A DNA stretch of 64,000 nt from Desulfosporosinus lacus DSM 15449 (GCF_900129935.1 NZ_FQXJ01000005.1:248001-312000), one strand, 5' to 3'. Positions 8,736 to 18,249 are shown, numbered from the stretch's first letter. Program-made: numbers and translations. Notes: a model not told the origin generated them from the sequence alone.

Positions 8736-9872
8736 TTAGGAGAAAACTGTTTTGAGTGCATCGTATACTTCATTGCGATCCCTTATGGTTACCAAACGCA
8801 ACCTTGGATCGGCTATGCGCTTTAACGTTGACATTAATGTACTGGAGTAATGTGTTCTTAAGATTTCTCCGTAACCAACAATTTGGCTCACTTCGACTAG
8901 GTTTTTCATTAGAGCCAATGCCCTGGAATTATCCGACCCAATATTATCGCCATCCGTAAAATGAACAGGATAAATATTGTAATGAGCTGGGGGATAATCC
9001 TTTTCAATGATATCTAAAGCATATTTATAAACCGATGAACAACGAGTACCTCCACTTTCTCCACGTGTAAAAAATTCCTCCTCTGTAACTTCTTTTGCCT
9101 CAGTATGGTGTGCCAGGAAACGCATTTCTACGTTTTCATATTTTAAACGCAGAAAACGCACCATCCAGAAAAAGAAGGTTCTGGAAATATACTTTTCAAA
9201 TTGACCCATTGAGCCTGATGTATCCATCATCGCCAAGATAACCGCGTTAGTCTCAAAATTAGGTCGAGTCTCCCAAGTCTTAAAACGCAAGTCTTCCGGA
9301 GATATTTTTAGTTTAGCCTCCTTATTTAGCTTCTTCGAAAAGGCCTGTCTTTTGATACTTTCGAGCAATGTACGTTTCTTATCCACATTAGCCATTAACC
9401 CTTTCTTCCGTACATCATTGAATTCGGGACGATCATGAGCAATAAGAGGTCTCTTTTTATCATCCAAATTAGGTAACTTTAATTCTTCAAAAAGAATGCT
9501 TGCCAGATCCTCATACGTAACTTCTGCTTCATAAATATCTTGGCCAGGTTCTTCACCTGCTCCGCTTCCTTTACCTTTGCCTTTCCCAGGCTGTTCCCGT
9601 CCAATAATATCGCCGGGAGCCATTTTTTTGTTCCCTTGTCCGGTATGATTTTGCTTATTAAAATCATACCGAAAGCGAAATTCTTCAAGAGAGCGCATGG
9701 GAATCTTTGTACTTTTTTTACCATCCGTTAAGATGATGCTTTCATCAACAATTAAGTCCCCCATTTGTTGCTTAATGACTTCTTCAACCTTTTCCTTATG
9801 CCTTGATTGGTCAAGATGTCCTTTGCGATGCAAAGTCCAGTCATCACGGCTTACGATGATGTCATCCGCCAT
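8736..9872 (-). CDS. yhbH: YhbH-family (DUF444) sporulation protein
   Basis: A 378-residue DUF444 protein of the YhbH/YeaH group, which functions with the kinase PrkA. It has an N-terminal Lys/Arg-rich stretch, a Gly/Lys-rich low-complexity region near 125-148 and a C-terminal von Willebrand A-like domain whose metal-site motif DTSGSM is near 226-231. These proteins are required for normal sporulation in Bacillus; the molecular role is poorly understood. It sits 18 nt below prkA and 45 nt above spoVR, so the three genes look like one operon. The ATG lacks a perfect Shine-Dalgarno, but MADDIIVSRDDW fits family starts. Confidence 0.92.
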   Translation of the reverse strand: MADDIIVSRDDWTLHRKGHLDQSRHKEKVEEVIKQQMGDLIVDESIILTDGKKSTKIPMRSLEEFRFRYDFNKQNHTGQGNKKMAPGDIIGREQPGKGKGKGSGAGEEPGQDIYEAEVTYEDLASILFEELKLPNLDDKKRPLIAHDRPEFNDVRKKGLMANVDKKRTLLESIKRQAFSKKLNKEAKLKISPEDLRFKTWETRPNFETNAVILAMMDTSGSMGQFEKYISRTFFFWMVRFLRLKYENVEMRFLAHHTEAKEVTEEEFFTRGESGGTRCSSVYKYALDIIEKDYPPAHYNIYPVHFTDGDNIGSDNSRALALMKNLVEVSQIVGYGEILRTHYSSTLMSTLKRIADPRLRLVTIRDRNEVYDALKTVFS

Positions 9873-9890
9873 ACTAAATCCCTGTCCTCT

Positions 9891-11792
9891 CTATCGGTTA
9901 AGGAGGGCCCCTACATACTTCACTATCTCGTTGGCACAGATTGGGCAGTATCCATGCTCTTTGACAAGTCGATCCATAACATTGTTGATTCTTCTCAATT
10001 GCTCCTGATCAGGATGAGCGACAGAGGTTGTGATCTTGACAATATCCTTAAGATCTGCAAACAATTTTTTCTCAATCGCTTCTTTTAAACGTTCATGCGA
10101 TTCATATCCGAAGGTTTTTCCTTTTCGAGCATACATTGAAATTCGAATCAGGATTTCTTCTCGGAAGGTTTTCTTAGCATTTTCCGAAACCCCAATTTGT
10201 TCTTCAATGCTTCGCATAAGTTGTTCGTCAGGAGCTAATTCTTCACTGGTTATTGAGTCATAAATTTTTGTAGAATTACAGTATGCTTCTACATTATCCA
10301 AATAATTATTTAAGAGTGACTTCGCAGATTCTTCGTAAGCATAGACGAATGCCTTCTGTACTTCTTTCTTAGCCATTTCGTCATATTCCCGTCTCGCAAC
10401 AGAAATCAGATTTAGAAGATTCTCTTTTTCCTCCTTCATGATCGATGTATGCTGAGATAAACCGTCTTTTAAAGCTCTTAAGATATCTAGTGCATTTATG
10501 CATTTATGCTCATCTCGAATTAAGGCTGTCGAAATTCGGTTGATAACATAACGCGGATCAACGCCACTCATGCCTTCGCCCAGTTCTTCTCCCTCCATAG
10601 TTAATTCTTTAATATCCTTTTGATTAAATCCTTCCACATCTTCTCCGTCATAAATACGCAACTTCTTCACCAGATCCATGCCTTGCTTTTTCGAAGGCTT
10701 TAGACGTGAAAGTACACTAAAGACAGAGGTTGCCCAAAGACTGTGCGGAGCCAGGTGCACATTTCTAATATCGCTTTGACTTATTAATTTTTCATAAATC
10801 TTAACTTCATCACTAACTCGCAGATTGTAAGGAATATGCATAACAATAATTCTAGATTGCAGAGCTTCATTCTTCTTATTCCCAATAAAAGCCCGATATT
10901 CATTTTCGTTCGTATGTGCGATAACCAACTCATCTGCTGAAATTAAAGCAAAGCGCCCCGCTTTAAAATTTCCTTCCTGAGAGAGACTTAAAAGATTCCA
11001 GAGAAACTTTTCATCTGATTTGAGCATTTCTTGGAATTCCATCAAGCCTCTGTTTGCCTTATTCAGCTCTCCATCGAAACGATAAGCGCGAGGATCGGAT
11101 TCTGATCCATATTCCGTGATAGAAGAAAAGTCAATACTACCAGTTAAGTCTGCGATATCTTGAGACTTAGGATCTGATGGGGTAAACGTTCCAACTCCAA
11201 CCCGTTGCTCTTCTGAAAATAATATTCTTTTTACTGGAAAGCGTTCTGTTTCACCGACAAACTCCTCATCCAACCGCAAGCGACATACGGGGCATAAATT
11301 CCCTTCGATACGAATCCCGTAAGTATCTTCAAATTGTTGACGTAAAGATACTGGCAACAAATGCAGGGGATCTTCATGCATAGGACATCCATCAATGGCA
11401 TAAACTGCTCCTTCCTCAGTTCTTGTATAGTCTTCAAGTCCTCTTTTCAATAGGCTGACAATTGTTGATTTCCCGCCACTTACTGGTCCCATTAAAAGTA
11501 AGATCCGTTTGCGGACATCTAACCGCTTGGCTGCACTATGAAAATACTCTTCAATCAGCCTCTCCAAAGTCTTATCCAACCCAAAAAGCTCTTTGTCAAA
11601 AAAACTGTACTTTTTCGAATCCCCAATTGTTTCAACTCCGGCCGCTTTGATCATCTCATAGATTCGAGCATGGGCATGCAGTGCCAATTTAGAGTTTTTA
11701 GTAACCATTTGCAAATAATCAGCAAAAGTGCCACTCCAAGCCAGCGCAGCCTCTACTTCGCGATATTCTCGCAACCATTTAATGACTTCCAT
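9891..11792 (-). CDS. prkA: PrkA serine protein kinase (AAA+)
   Basis: A 633-residue PrkA. Members have an N-terminal AAA+ domain and a C-terminal region resembling cAMP-dependent kinases; they support sporulation in Bacillus and stress responses in enteric bacteria. The Walker A loop GPVSGGKST is at 102-110, and the CPMHEDPLHLLP region and a DEYRAF-type block follow. The frame is open 30 codons further upstream, but GGGAGGG just before the ATG at 11792 and family alignment favour MEVIKWL as the start. First gene of prkA-yhbH-spoVR; no clear sigma-factor site was found upstream. Confidence 0.93.
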   Translation of the reverse strand: MEVIKWLREYREVEAALAWSGTFADYLQMVTKNSKLALHAHARIYEMIKAAGVETIGDSKKYSFFDKELFGLDKTLERLIEEYFHSAAKRLDVRKRILLLMGPVSGGKSTIVSLLKRGLEDYTRTEEGAVYAIDGCPMHEDPLHLLPVSLRQQFEDTYGIRIEGNLCPVCRLRLDEEFVGETERFPVKRILFSEEQRVGVGTFTPSDPKSQDIADLTGSIDFSSITEYGSESDPRAYRFDGELNKANRGLMEFQEMLKSDEKFLWNLLSLSQEGNFKAGRFALISADELVIAHTNENEYRAFIGNKKNEALQSRIIVMHIPYNLRVSDEVKIYEKLISQSDIRNVHLAPHSLWATSVFSVLSRLKPSKKQGMDLVKKLRIYDGEDVEGFNQKDIKELTMEGEELGEGMSGVDPRYVINRISTALIRDEHKCINALDILRALKDGLSQHTSIMKEEKENLLNLISVARREYDEMAKKEVQKAFVYAYEESAKSLLNNYLDNVEAYCNSTKIYDSITSEELAPDEQLMRSIEEQIGVSENAKKTFREEILIRISMYARKGKTFGYESHERLKEAIEKKLFADLKDIVKITTSVAHPDQEQLRRINNVMDRLVKEHGYCPICANEIVKYVGALLNR

Positions 11793-11899
11793 AGTAGCCC
11801 TCCCTTCTCTAACAACAGCAAGACTTGTCGGGATAATACTTAAGTATATGCCCCGTCGAAGAAGATAAGTCATTGAAATCATTTGTGTATGATCATGAA

Positions 11900-11925
11900 A
11901 AAAACACCTCCTAAGAGATGTTTTT
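11900..11925 (-). terminator. Intrinsic terminator overlapping the cobO stop
   Basis: An A/U-rich hairpin (11900-11910 with 11915-11925) whose minus-strand copy ends in a run of U. The stem begins inside the cobO stop codon, so it ends the cobO unit before prkA. Confidence 0.75.
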
Positions 11926-12457
11926 AAAATTCAATTCCTTGACGTGACATAATGCCTTTTTCATAGGGATGTTTCTTGTCCACCATTTCTGTTACTAAAT
12001 CCGCTTTTTCAATCATGCCCTCTGAAGCATTTCGACCAGTCAAGATCAATTCTACATGAGACGGTTTCTTGGTCAACAGCTCCATAACTTCACTTTCTGG
12101 AAGCAGTTCAAACCAAATTGCATTAAGAATCTCATCCAGAATGACAATATCCCAATTCCCTGAGAAGACAATTTCTTGCGCTCTAGAGAAAGCTTTTTTC
12201 GCTTCAACGATGTTTTCTTCGAGATTTTCTCCCTTGTGAACCCATCCTGCTCCCCCATAATGTTCAAGTTGACATTCAGGACTCAAACGTTTTATACCAT
12301 CTAACTCACCGTAGCCATCGTTTCCTTTCATGAATTGAATAATGAAAACCCGAAAACCATGGCCAACAGCCCGTAACGCCAAGCCAAATGCTGCTGTTGT
12401 TTTCCCTTTGCCATTCCCAGTATAAATTTGGACCAATCCTTGAGAAAGATTTGACAT
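11924..12457 (-). CDS. cobO: Cob(I)yrinic acid a,c-diamide adenosyltransferase
   Basis: A 177-residue ATP:corrinoid adenosyltransferase of the CobO/BtuR family, which transfers the adenosyl group of ATP to reduced corrinoid in coenzyme B12 synthesis or salvage. The P-loop TGNGKGKTT is at 13-21, and VILDEILNAIWF and LTGRNASE are typical. The frame extends seven codons further up, but the ATG at 12457 overlaps the stop of the preceding gene (TAATG) and has GGTGC before it, so coupled translation from MSNLSQG is likely. No other cobalamin genes occur in the window. Confidence 0.94.
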   Translation of the reverse strand: MSNLSQGLVQIYTGNGKGKTTAAFGLALRAVGHGFRVFIIQFMKGNDGYGELDGIKRLSPECQLEHYGGAGWVHKGENLEENIVEAKKAFSRAQEIVFSGNWDIVILDEILNAIWFELLPESEVMELLTKKPSHVELILTGRNASEGMIEKADLVTEMVDKKHPYEKGIMSRQGIEF

Positions 12458-12987
12458 TATTGCACCTTCCGTATCCATTTTTCGAGTTGTGGATGGATAT
12501 AAACAACATTAGGAGAAATAAGGATTTCTGGAAACCGCTCCACTGATTGACGATTAAAAGCTATGGAAAAAAACAACTTAATTGATGACTTCTCATCAGT
12601 TGCTCTTAGCTCTACTTTGTCAGGATACAGATAATATGAGTAGTTCCCATCTCGCCAAGAGACCTCTAGTTCCCCTATCTTTATACATATTTTACCAAAT
12701 TCCTCAACCTTCACATAGGCTACACTAGCAAACGTTTGCTTAAGCCGTTCTGCTTCTATCGCAACCTGTCCAACTCTAAATTGAGATTCTAAGAGTTGCT
12801 CAACGATAAGTCGAGCTGGAATAGAAATATCTTCAAAAATCCTTCGCTCGCTTCTTATCTCAACAAGGAGTTGCTCAAATTTCTGGACATGAATCGAACG
12901 AACCTGATTAGCCTTCTTTAAGGCCTTTTCAAAGGTGTGATACACATCTTCCAAGCACTCGAGAAGTATCGAATCTTCCTCTCGCAT
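12457..12987 (-). CDS. Uncharacterised 176-aa protein coupled to cobO
   Basis: I do not recognise a family. The N-terminal 110 residues are rich in charged and hydrophobic heptads (ALKKANQVRSIHVQKFEQLL), suggesting helices or a coiled coil; the rest looks like beta structure (LEVSWRDGNYSYYLYPDKVEL). There is no signal peptide or membrane segment. The ATG follows GGGGGGATAATCGAC. Its stop overlaps the cobO start, so the two are co-translated, which suggests a link with corrinoid adenosylation but is not proof. Confidence 0.7.
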   Translation of the reverse strand: MREEDSILLECLEDVYHTFEKALKKANQVRSIHVQKFEQLLVEIRSERRIFEDISIPARLIVEQLLESQFRVGQVAIEAERLKQTFASVAYVKVEEFGKICIKIGELEVSWRDGNYSYYLYPDKVELRATDEKSSIKLFFSIAFNRQSVERFPEILISPNVVYIHPQLEKWIRKVQ

Positions 12988-13087
12988 GTCGATTATCCCC
13001 CCCGTCTCCTTTTAGAAGCAACTTCTATATTGTTATTCTAACTGAATTCCGATAATTAATAAAGCTAGTTTTATAAAATTTTGGAAA

Positions 13088-14350
13088 TTACTTCTTCTTG
13101 CGAAGACGTTTTGAAACCTGTTGCACCCTGTATTCTATCCAATCCGTAGCCACCTCAGCATCACGTCCCCTTTTCAAAGCCTTCCAGTAGCATTCCAAGG
13201 CATCGCGATCATTATGGCGTTTTTCATAAAACTCTGCTAAATGTATTAAGGCCTCCAAGGTAAACTCCCCATGGATTTTAGATCTATCTTCCGGCTTATC
13301 TTGGGTGTTTAGCGGACCTTCCTTTTGCTCACGCAACCCTTTTAGGAGAGCCAATGCTTCATAAACTTCAGCTTTGCGCTGGTCATCGTGATACAATTCA
13401 AAGAGATTTAGTGCCTTTAAATAGTATATTTCAGATTTCGTAAAATCCATTGAAAGAAACAGTAAGCTTCCTAAATTTTGATAGCGTATAGCAAGGTCTA
13501 TAGTTTGCTCAGGATAAAAATGAACCGATAATTCAAGATAATATCTTGCTTCTTGGTAATCCTCTAAGTTTTGTTCAATTTTGCTAAGAAAATAACAGCT
13601 TTCACTGAAAACCTCCTTGGTGTCAAACTTTAGACAGAGACTAACTGCTCTTTGTTGACTTTCAAGAGCTAAACGCATTTCATTTTGGTCAAAGTAAAGT
13701 AAAGCCAAATATTGAAGTGTCGTCGATAAAGCGACCATATCCTGCAGTTGGGCAAATAGTTGACAGGCATGCTTTAAATTTCCTAGAGCTTCAGTTTTCT
13801 GCCCAAGTCTAAAGCACAATTCTCCGGAAAGAACATCCAACTCTGCCTCCCCTTTTGGGAAACCATGCAAGCGACAAAGTTCTACTGCCTTTGCATATGA
13901 GTTCTTGGCACTAGTCCATTTTTCAAGAGCAGTATAAACTTGACCCATGTCAGCATAAAGCATTCCAAGCCTAAGTTGGGGGGATGATTTAGGGTAAACT
14001 GCTATTGCTTGTTCGTACTCTTCAACCGCTTTCGGAAGCATTCTCTTTTTAACTGAGATACTTGCCAAACCAGCCCAGGCTTCAGCCATTCCTTTAGCAT
14101 TCTGAATCTCTTGGCAAATGCGTAAAGCTTCTTTAAACCCTTCTTCAGCAAACTCCAAATTCCCCAGGCGCACTCTGACCGTCGCTAGAAGTCGCAGTGT
14201 AAAGGCCACAATTTCTGGGACGGTTAATTCGTAGGCCTTTAATAAGCCCTGAATATAATATTTTTCTGCTTTAAGATATTGCTCATCTCCAAGACACTGT
14301 GTTCCATCTTCCATAAGGTTTCGCCAGATGTATAAGTCAGCATCGTACAT
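13088..14350 (-). CDS. TPR-repeat protein
   Basis: A 420-residue soluble protein made almost entirely of tetratricopeptide-like repeats, with motifs such as KGMAEAWAGLASISVKK and IRYQNLGSLLFLSMDFTKSE spaced at about 34-40 residues. TPR solenoids mediate protein-protein contacts. It has a basic C-terminal tail. The ATG has GGAGGGATTTAT before it. It stands alone on the minus strand, divergent from the small membrane protein at 14614. The partner is unknown, and Rap/regulator-type functions cannot be distinguished. Confidence 0.82.
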   Translation of the reverse strand: MYDADLYIWRNLMEDGTQCLGDEQYLKAEKYYIQGLLKAYELTVPEIVAFTLRLLATVRVRLGNLEFAEEGFKEALRICQEIQNAKGMAEAWAGLASISVKKRMLPKAVEEYEQAIAVYPKSSPQLRLGMLYADMGQVYTALEKWTSAKNSYAKAVELCRLHGFPKGEAELDVLSGELCFRLGQKTEALGNLKHACQLFAQLQDMVALSTTLQYLALLYFDQNEMRLALESQQRAVSLCLKFDTKEVFSESCYFLSKIEQNLEDYQEARYYLELSVHFYPEQTIDLAIRYQNLGSLLFLSMDFTKSEIYYLKALNLFELYHDDQRKAEVYEALALLKGLREQKEGPLNTQDKPEDRSKIHGEFTLEALIHLAEFYEKRHNDRDALECYWKALKRGRDAEVATDWIEYRVQQVSKRLRKKK

Positions 14351-14613
14351 ATAAATCCCTCCGTGTCTGTTCCATCATATGCACGAGGGGATTTATTGGG
14401 CATATTATAAAGATATAAGTTTTAAATATGTGAAATCCAAGGTCCAAACAAATGTTTGAGCAGTGAACGGCAGCTATGGAATGTGACATGATGGCAAGAA
14501 TTGTGACAGTTGAGATGACCTTGTATAAGAAATAACTTTAGGGTGAACTAGCTTGTAATCTAGACATAAAAGTCGAAATATGATAATCTTAAGCTCAGAA
14601 GGGAGTGTTTGGC

Positions 14614-14865
14614 TTGAATACTTATCGTCCTGCACAGTCTTCAAATTATTGGATGGTTGCCCTCAAATTGGTGATTCTCATTCTGGGACTATATGTCTCA
14701 GCCTTGGTCTTAAGTAAAGTGTTTTCCTTGGTATTTGCAGTAACATTTTTCGTAGTACGTATTCTTGTTTTTATAGCGGTTTCATTCGTAGTCCTTCATA
14801 TTTTCCTTAAATTATTGTTCAGAGTAGATTTGATCCAGTCAGGTAAGCGATTTATTCAACGCTAG
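14614..14865 (+). CDS. Small two-helix membrane protein
   Basis: From the TTG at 14614 the product is 83 residues. Two hydrophobic segments cover most of it (MVALKLVILILGLYVSALVL and a second stretch VFAVTFFVVRILVFIAVSFV), with a basic tail. AGAAGGGAG sits 8 nt before the TTG; the GTG three codons earlier is inside that Shine-Dalgarno and less likely. I cannot assign a family. It is monocistronic: a U-tailed hairpin lies about 170 nt downstream. Confidence 0.65.
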   Translation: MNTYRPAQSSNYWMVALKLVILILGLYVSALVLSKVFSLVFAVTFFVVRILVFIAVSFVVLHIFLKLLFRVDLIQSGKRFIQR

Positions 14866-15032
14866 AACATACTGGATTTTTCTCTAACGTAAATATACAA
14901 AATTGGCTAACGCTGAGCTTTCAAGACTCCAGCTTTAACCTTAGTTATACTCGATACTTTCTGCTCTGGAAAAATAATTTTCCATTCATCAATGAAGCCG
15001 CATAGCGGAATACAAGTCTGACTAGCAGTTTT

Positions 15033-15057
15033 AAAACGCCTTTACAGGCGTTTTTTT
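15033..15057 (+). terminator. Intrinsic terminator, plus strand
   Basis: A 9-bp stem (15033-15041 with 15046-15054) with a 4-nt loop, followed by a run of T. It lies 168 nt after the stop of the small membrane protein. The stretch in between has no ORF, so a long 3' UTR or a separate short RNA is possible. Confidence 0.85.
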
Positions 15058-15118
15058 GTTTTACTTCTCATGATCTTGCTATTCAATGAATATCTTTTAG
15101 TCGAAGGAGGAGTGCCAA

Positions 15119-15907
15119 ATGCGAATTATTATTTTCAAACGTCCCTCATGGCGAAATGTTGCTCTCTGGGGAATTCTTTTATTCGTCATGCTTGCTTACC
15201 GTGAAAATGTTACATCTGTTTTCTCCGGAAAATTAAAACCGATCTACTCAGTCAACGTTAACACCAAAGCTATTGGTCTAACCTTCGACATTAGTTGGGG
15301 AGAGAAGACGGCGGAACCCATACTAGACATTCTTAAGAAAGAAGAAACTCAAGCAACGTTTTTCCTTTCCAGTCCCTGGGCTGAAAAGCATCAAGAATTA
15401 GTGCGCAGAATGATCACTGAAGGGCATGAAATCGGTTCGCATGGAAACCGTCATATTGATCTCAACACTTTAGGGGCAGAAGAAATAGGAAAAGAGATTA
15501 CCAGTGCCCAGCAAGTCCTTGAAAAAATAACAGGTCAAAAAATACGACTGATTCGCACCCCTAATGGAGCCTATAATAATAAGGTTATTGCTACAGCCGA
15601 TGAACTGGGATATCGTGTGATTCAATGGAGTGTTGATTCTCTTGACTGGAAGCGTCCCGGCCCAAGTGCCGTCGTTAACAATGTGCTTAATGGCCCCCGT
15701 CCAGGAACAGGAGCTAAACCTGGAGATATAATTCTATTTCACGCCTCCGACTCTGCTCCTGATACGATTGAAGCCTTACCTACCGTGATTCAGAGCCTTA
15801 AAAGCAAGGGGAATACTTTACTTCCTGTAGGAAAGTTATTATCTCAAGCAAGCAGTACCTGGCCACCTGAAAGTAATTTGAAAGAAGAGGCTCTCCCCGC
15901 TAAGTAA
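15119..15907 (+). CDS. Polysaccharide deacetylase, PdaB-like
   Basis: A 262-residue NodB-fold deacetylase. An N-terminal basic stretch and membrane anchor (NVALWGILLFVMLAY) are followed by the catalytic domain: the first motif reads TFDISWG where metal-dependent members have TFDD, the second is the SHGNRH metal-binding pair, and LIRTPNGAYN is motif 3. The TFDIS form is typical of the PdaB/YbaN sporulation subfamily. Those proteins act in forespore cortex maintenance or spore stability. The ATG follows GGAGGAG. Catalytic activity is uncertain because of the Asp change. Monocistronic. Confidence 0.88.
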   Translation: MRIIIFKRPSWRNVALWGILLFVMLAYRENVTSVFSGKLKPIYSVNVNTKAIGLTFDISWGEKTAEPILDILKKEETQATFFLSSPWAEKHQELVRRMITEGHEIGSHGNRHIDLNTLGAEEIGKEITSAQQVLEKITGQKIRLIRTPNGAYNNKVIATADELGYRVIQWSVDSLDWKRPGPSAVVNNVLNGPRPGTGAKPGDIILFHASDSAPDTIEALPTVIQSLKSKGNTLLPVGKLLSQASSTWPPESNLKEEALPAK

Positions 15908-15919
15908 CTGCCCGCCTAA

Positions 15920-16936
15920 CTACCATTGTTCATTGGTTTCAGCCACAGCGGCGCGAAGACTTTTATCCGCTTTTAGTCGCTCATTGATTTGGTTAAGGGC
16001 TTTTTGGGCATCAACATTTAATTGACCCTCAAGTCCATCTTTTATTGACCGTTCCAGTAAATCCTTACCCTCTTCTAACTTCCCTTCTTCCAAAACGCGA
16101 ATTCCATTCACATAGGTTATGTAAGCATCCCCATGGGGCAGCTCTTTTAGAGAGGCCAGGATATTAGACAGACTCAATTTGTCGCCTTGGTAAATAGCTA
16201 GGATAGCTTTTTTAGTCTCAAATAAAGTATTAGCAGGGCGCCATGTTTGAGCATCGATTAATTGACTAAGCTCAAGAGCTTTCGACCATTGCTCTTCTTC
16301 TATTGCGACATTAAATGCCATAGACAGGCACGCAGGATTATACGGATTTAACTGTTGAGCTGCTTTGAGCTCTGTTTGTGCAGTGTGAAGATCTCCCCCA
16401 ATTATGGCTGCTTGCGCTAAGGTTAAATGCCTAAGGGTCTGCTCATCAATCGATAATGTCTTCCAGTCCATATTAGTATCGGTCAGTAAACGTTGTGATT
16501 GCTGAGCATCCCCCTTTGAGATGGACATCAAACCTTTCCCCAGTGATATAAGACTGCTGTCACTCATCTTAGCCAACACGTTCTGAGCTGAGCTTAATTT
16601 TCCCTCTTGCAAATAAAACAGGTACAACCAAAATTGATGTTTTCTGTCTTGATATGACGCCAACTTGGATTCGTCTAAGCCCTTACTTCCCACATTAAGC
16701 GCCAACCAAAGGTTAGTATCTTTGACGATTTCCAGATTTTTTAACAAGGCTGCATTCTTCTCTATCCAATGCAGTTCCTCTTGAACCTTCTGAACATCAT
16801 AAACGCTTTTTGCGTGTTTTAGTTGTTGCATACGCCAAACGAAAGGCCCCACAGTGAACATAAAAACACTAACCAAGAAAAGTAAGAATACTGTCTTCCA
16901 GCGACTTCTCTGACCTCTTTTTCGCTGACTAAACAA
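15920..16936 (-). CDS. Membrane-anchored TPR-like protein
   Basis: About 338 residues with a basic N terminus (SQRKRGQRSRWK), one membrane helix (TVFLLFLVSVFMFTVGPFV) and a helical extracytoplasmic part with TPR-like repeats (ALELSQLIDAQTW; GKLEEGKDLLERSI). It probably works at the outer face of the membrane as a scaffold. Two in-frame TTG codons occur near the start; GAGGG is one base from the first (16942) and seven from the second (16936), so I chose the second. It converges with the deacetylase gene, 12 nt apart. No family assigned. Confidence 0.72.
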   Translation of the reverse strand: MFSQRKRGQRSRWKTVFLLFLVSVFMFTVGPFVWRMQQLKHAKSVYDVQKVQEELHWIEKNAALLKNLEIVKDTNLWLALNVGSKGLDESKLASYQDRKHQFWLYLFYLQEGKLSSAQNVLAKMSDSSLISLGKGLMSISKGDAQQSQRLLTDTNMDWKTLSIDEQTLRHLTLAQAAIIGGDLHTAQTELKAAQQLNPYNPACLSMAFNVAIEEEQWSKALELSQLIDAQTWRPANTLFETKKAILAIYQGDKLSLSNILASLKELPHGDAYITYVNGIRVLEEGKLEEGKDLLERSIKDGLEGQLNVDAQKALNQINERLKADKSLRAAVAETNEQW

Positions 16937-17031
16937 TCCCAATCCCTCGTTTCAATGTGCCCTTAAATGATTCAAGAGCAGATCTCTATCCTCAAACACT
17001 ATTTTATATAAAAAAAACTTTAAATCGCTTC

Positions 17032-17898
17032 TCAGTGTCCCTTCCACGAAGAAAAACCTTCCCCTACAACTTCAGGCACTTCGGAAATAGCTACAAAAGC
17101 CTGAGGATCCTGATCACGAACAATTTCCTTTATTTGAGACAATTCTGAACGGTTAATAACGCAATAAACAACTTGCTTAGCTTCACCTGAGAAAGCGCCG
17201 ATAGCTTGAAAAAGCGTTACCCCTCGCTCAAGTTTATCGATGATCTCCTCAGCAATTCTCTGAGGCTGAGCAGTTACCACCAAAACTGACTTAGATACAC
17301 TTAAGCCCTCTTGAACAAGATCCACAACCCGTGTAGCAATAAACATATAAATCATGGCATACATAGCCATTTCTGGGCCAAACAAAATGGCTGCGCCCAG
17401 AAAGATAACTGCATCAATTCCAAGTAAGATTTGTCCAACACTAAAAGAGGTAGTTCTAGTAAGCAATACTGCTAATATGTCAGTTCCGCCAAGCGATCCT
17501 CTGGATCGGAAAATAAGACCCATTCCGATTCCAGTAAGAACTCCGCCAGATATCGCGGCCAACAAGGTATCATTGGTTAAGGCTGGCAGATGTGTAGTCA
17601 GAGAAAGCGTCGCTGAGAGAACTCCCACACCTACAATACTGAACACTAAAAAATCTCTTCCCACCATACGCAGTCCGAGAAAAAAAAGTGGCAGATTTAA
17701 AAGGAGAACAGCCCAACTAACTGGCCAACCAAATAAGTAATGCAGAATTATCGAGATCCCTGTGACTCCGCCATCAGCTATTTCATTGGGAATAATTAAT
17801 GTATTGATACTTACGCTTACAATGGTTGAACCAATTACGATTCCAAAAAAGTGCTTAAATAAATACCATGTAAAATAGTCACGAAAACGTCTCAGCAA
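17032..17898 (-). CDS. YitT-family membrane protein (DUF161/DUF2179)
   Basis: A 288-residue YitT-type protein: five or six hydrophobic helices in residues 14-175 (ADGGVTGISIILHYLFGWP is a family block; SRGSLGGTDILA another) and a C-terminal cytoplasmic DUF2179 domain (SKSVLVVTAQPQRIAEEI through VAISEVPEVVGEGF). The family is very common in Firmicutes, with several paralogues per genome; the function is not established. The start is a TTG with GGGGGTTCC before it. It is alone on the minus strand. Confidence 0.9.
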   Translation of the reverse strand: MLRRFRDYFTWYLFKHFFGIVIGSTIVSVSINTLIIPNEIADGGVTGISIILHYLFGWPVSWAVLLLNLPLFFLGLRMVGRDFLVFSIVGVGVLSATLSLTTHLPALTNDTLLAAISGGVLTGIGMGLIFRSRGSLGGTDILAVLLTRTTSFSVGQILLGIDAVIFLGAAILFGPEMAMYAMIYMFIATRVVDLVQEGLSVSKSVLVVTAQPQRIAEEIIDKLERGVTLFQAIGAFSGEAKQVVYCVINRSELSQIKEIVRDQDPQAFVAISEVPEVVGEGFSSWKGH

Positions 17899-18044
17899 TA
17901 GGAACCCCCGTTCTTCACCTGTAACAGTGCATTGTTATCTTTTAAATTATACAGTAGAGTCTTTTAAGAAACAAATCTAAAGCTAACTTAGCTTTTACTA
18001 TATCATAAAGAGAATATCGCATTCAATGGATCCTGCTATTTAGC

Positions 18045-18073
18045 TTGACAAAATACTTATAATTGGATAAAGT
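18045..18073 (+). promoter_or_regulatory. SigA promoter for tRNA-Arg
   Basis: A perfect TTGACA (18045-18050), 17-bp spacer and TAAAGT (18068-18073) place the transcription start about 13 nt before the tRNA. Confidence 0.75.
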
Positions 18074-18092
18074 ATTGAAGTGCCTCTTATAA

Positions 18093-18168
18093 GCGCTCGT
18101 AGCTCAGTGGATAGAGTGACGGTTTCCGAAGCCGGAGGTCGCAGGTTCAAATCCCGCCGGGCGCACCA
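18093..18168 (+). tRNA. tRNA-Arg (anticodon CCG)
   Basis: A 76-nt cloverleaf with encoded CCA. The acceptor pairs GCGCTCG with CGGGCGC (one U:G), the D arm is GCTC/GAGT, and the 7-nt anticodon loop 18124-18130 holds CCG at 18126-18128, reading the CGG arginine codon. Two stem positions look unpaired: A27-G43 at the top of the anticodon stem and A51-C63 in the T stem. A promoter and a terminator bracket it as a single-gene unit. Confidence 0.93.
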
Positions 18169-18178
18169 TGATAAAATT

Positions 18179-18203
18179 AGCCACAACTATTGTTGTGGCT
18201 TTT
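18179..18203 (+). terminator. Intrinsic terminator after tRNA-Arg
   Basis: A 9-bp stem (18179-18187 with 18192-18200) with a 4-nt loop and a T run, 10 nt after the tRNA CCA. Confidence 0.9.
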
Positions 18204-18249
18204 GCTGTAAATATTATTCATTCATATTACAGCCCATCGCTCAGTTATC

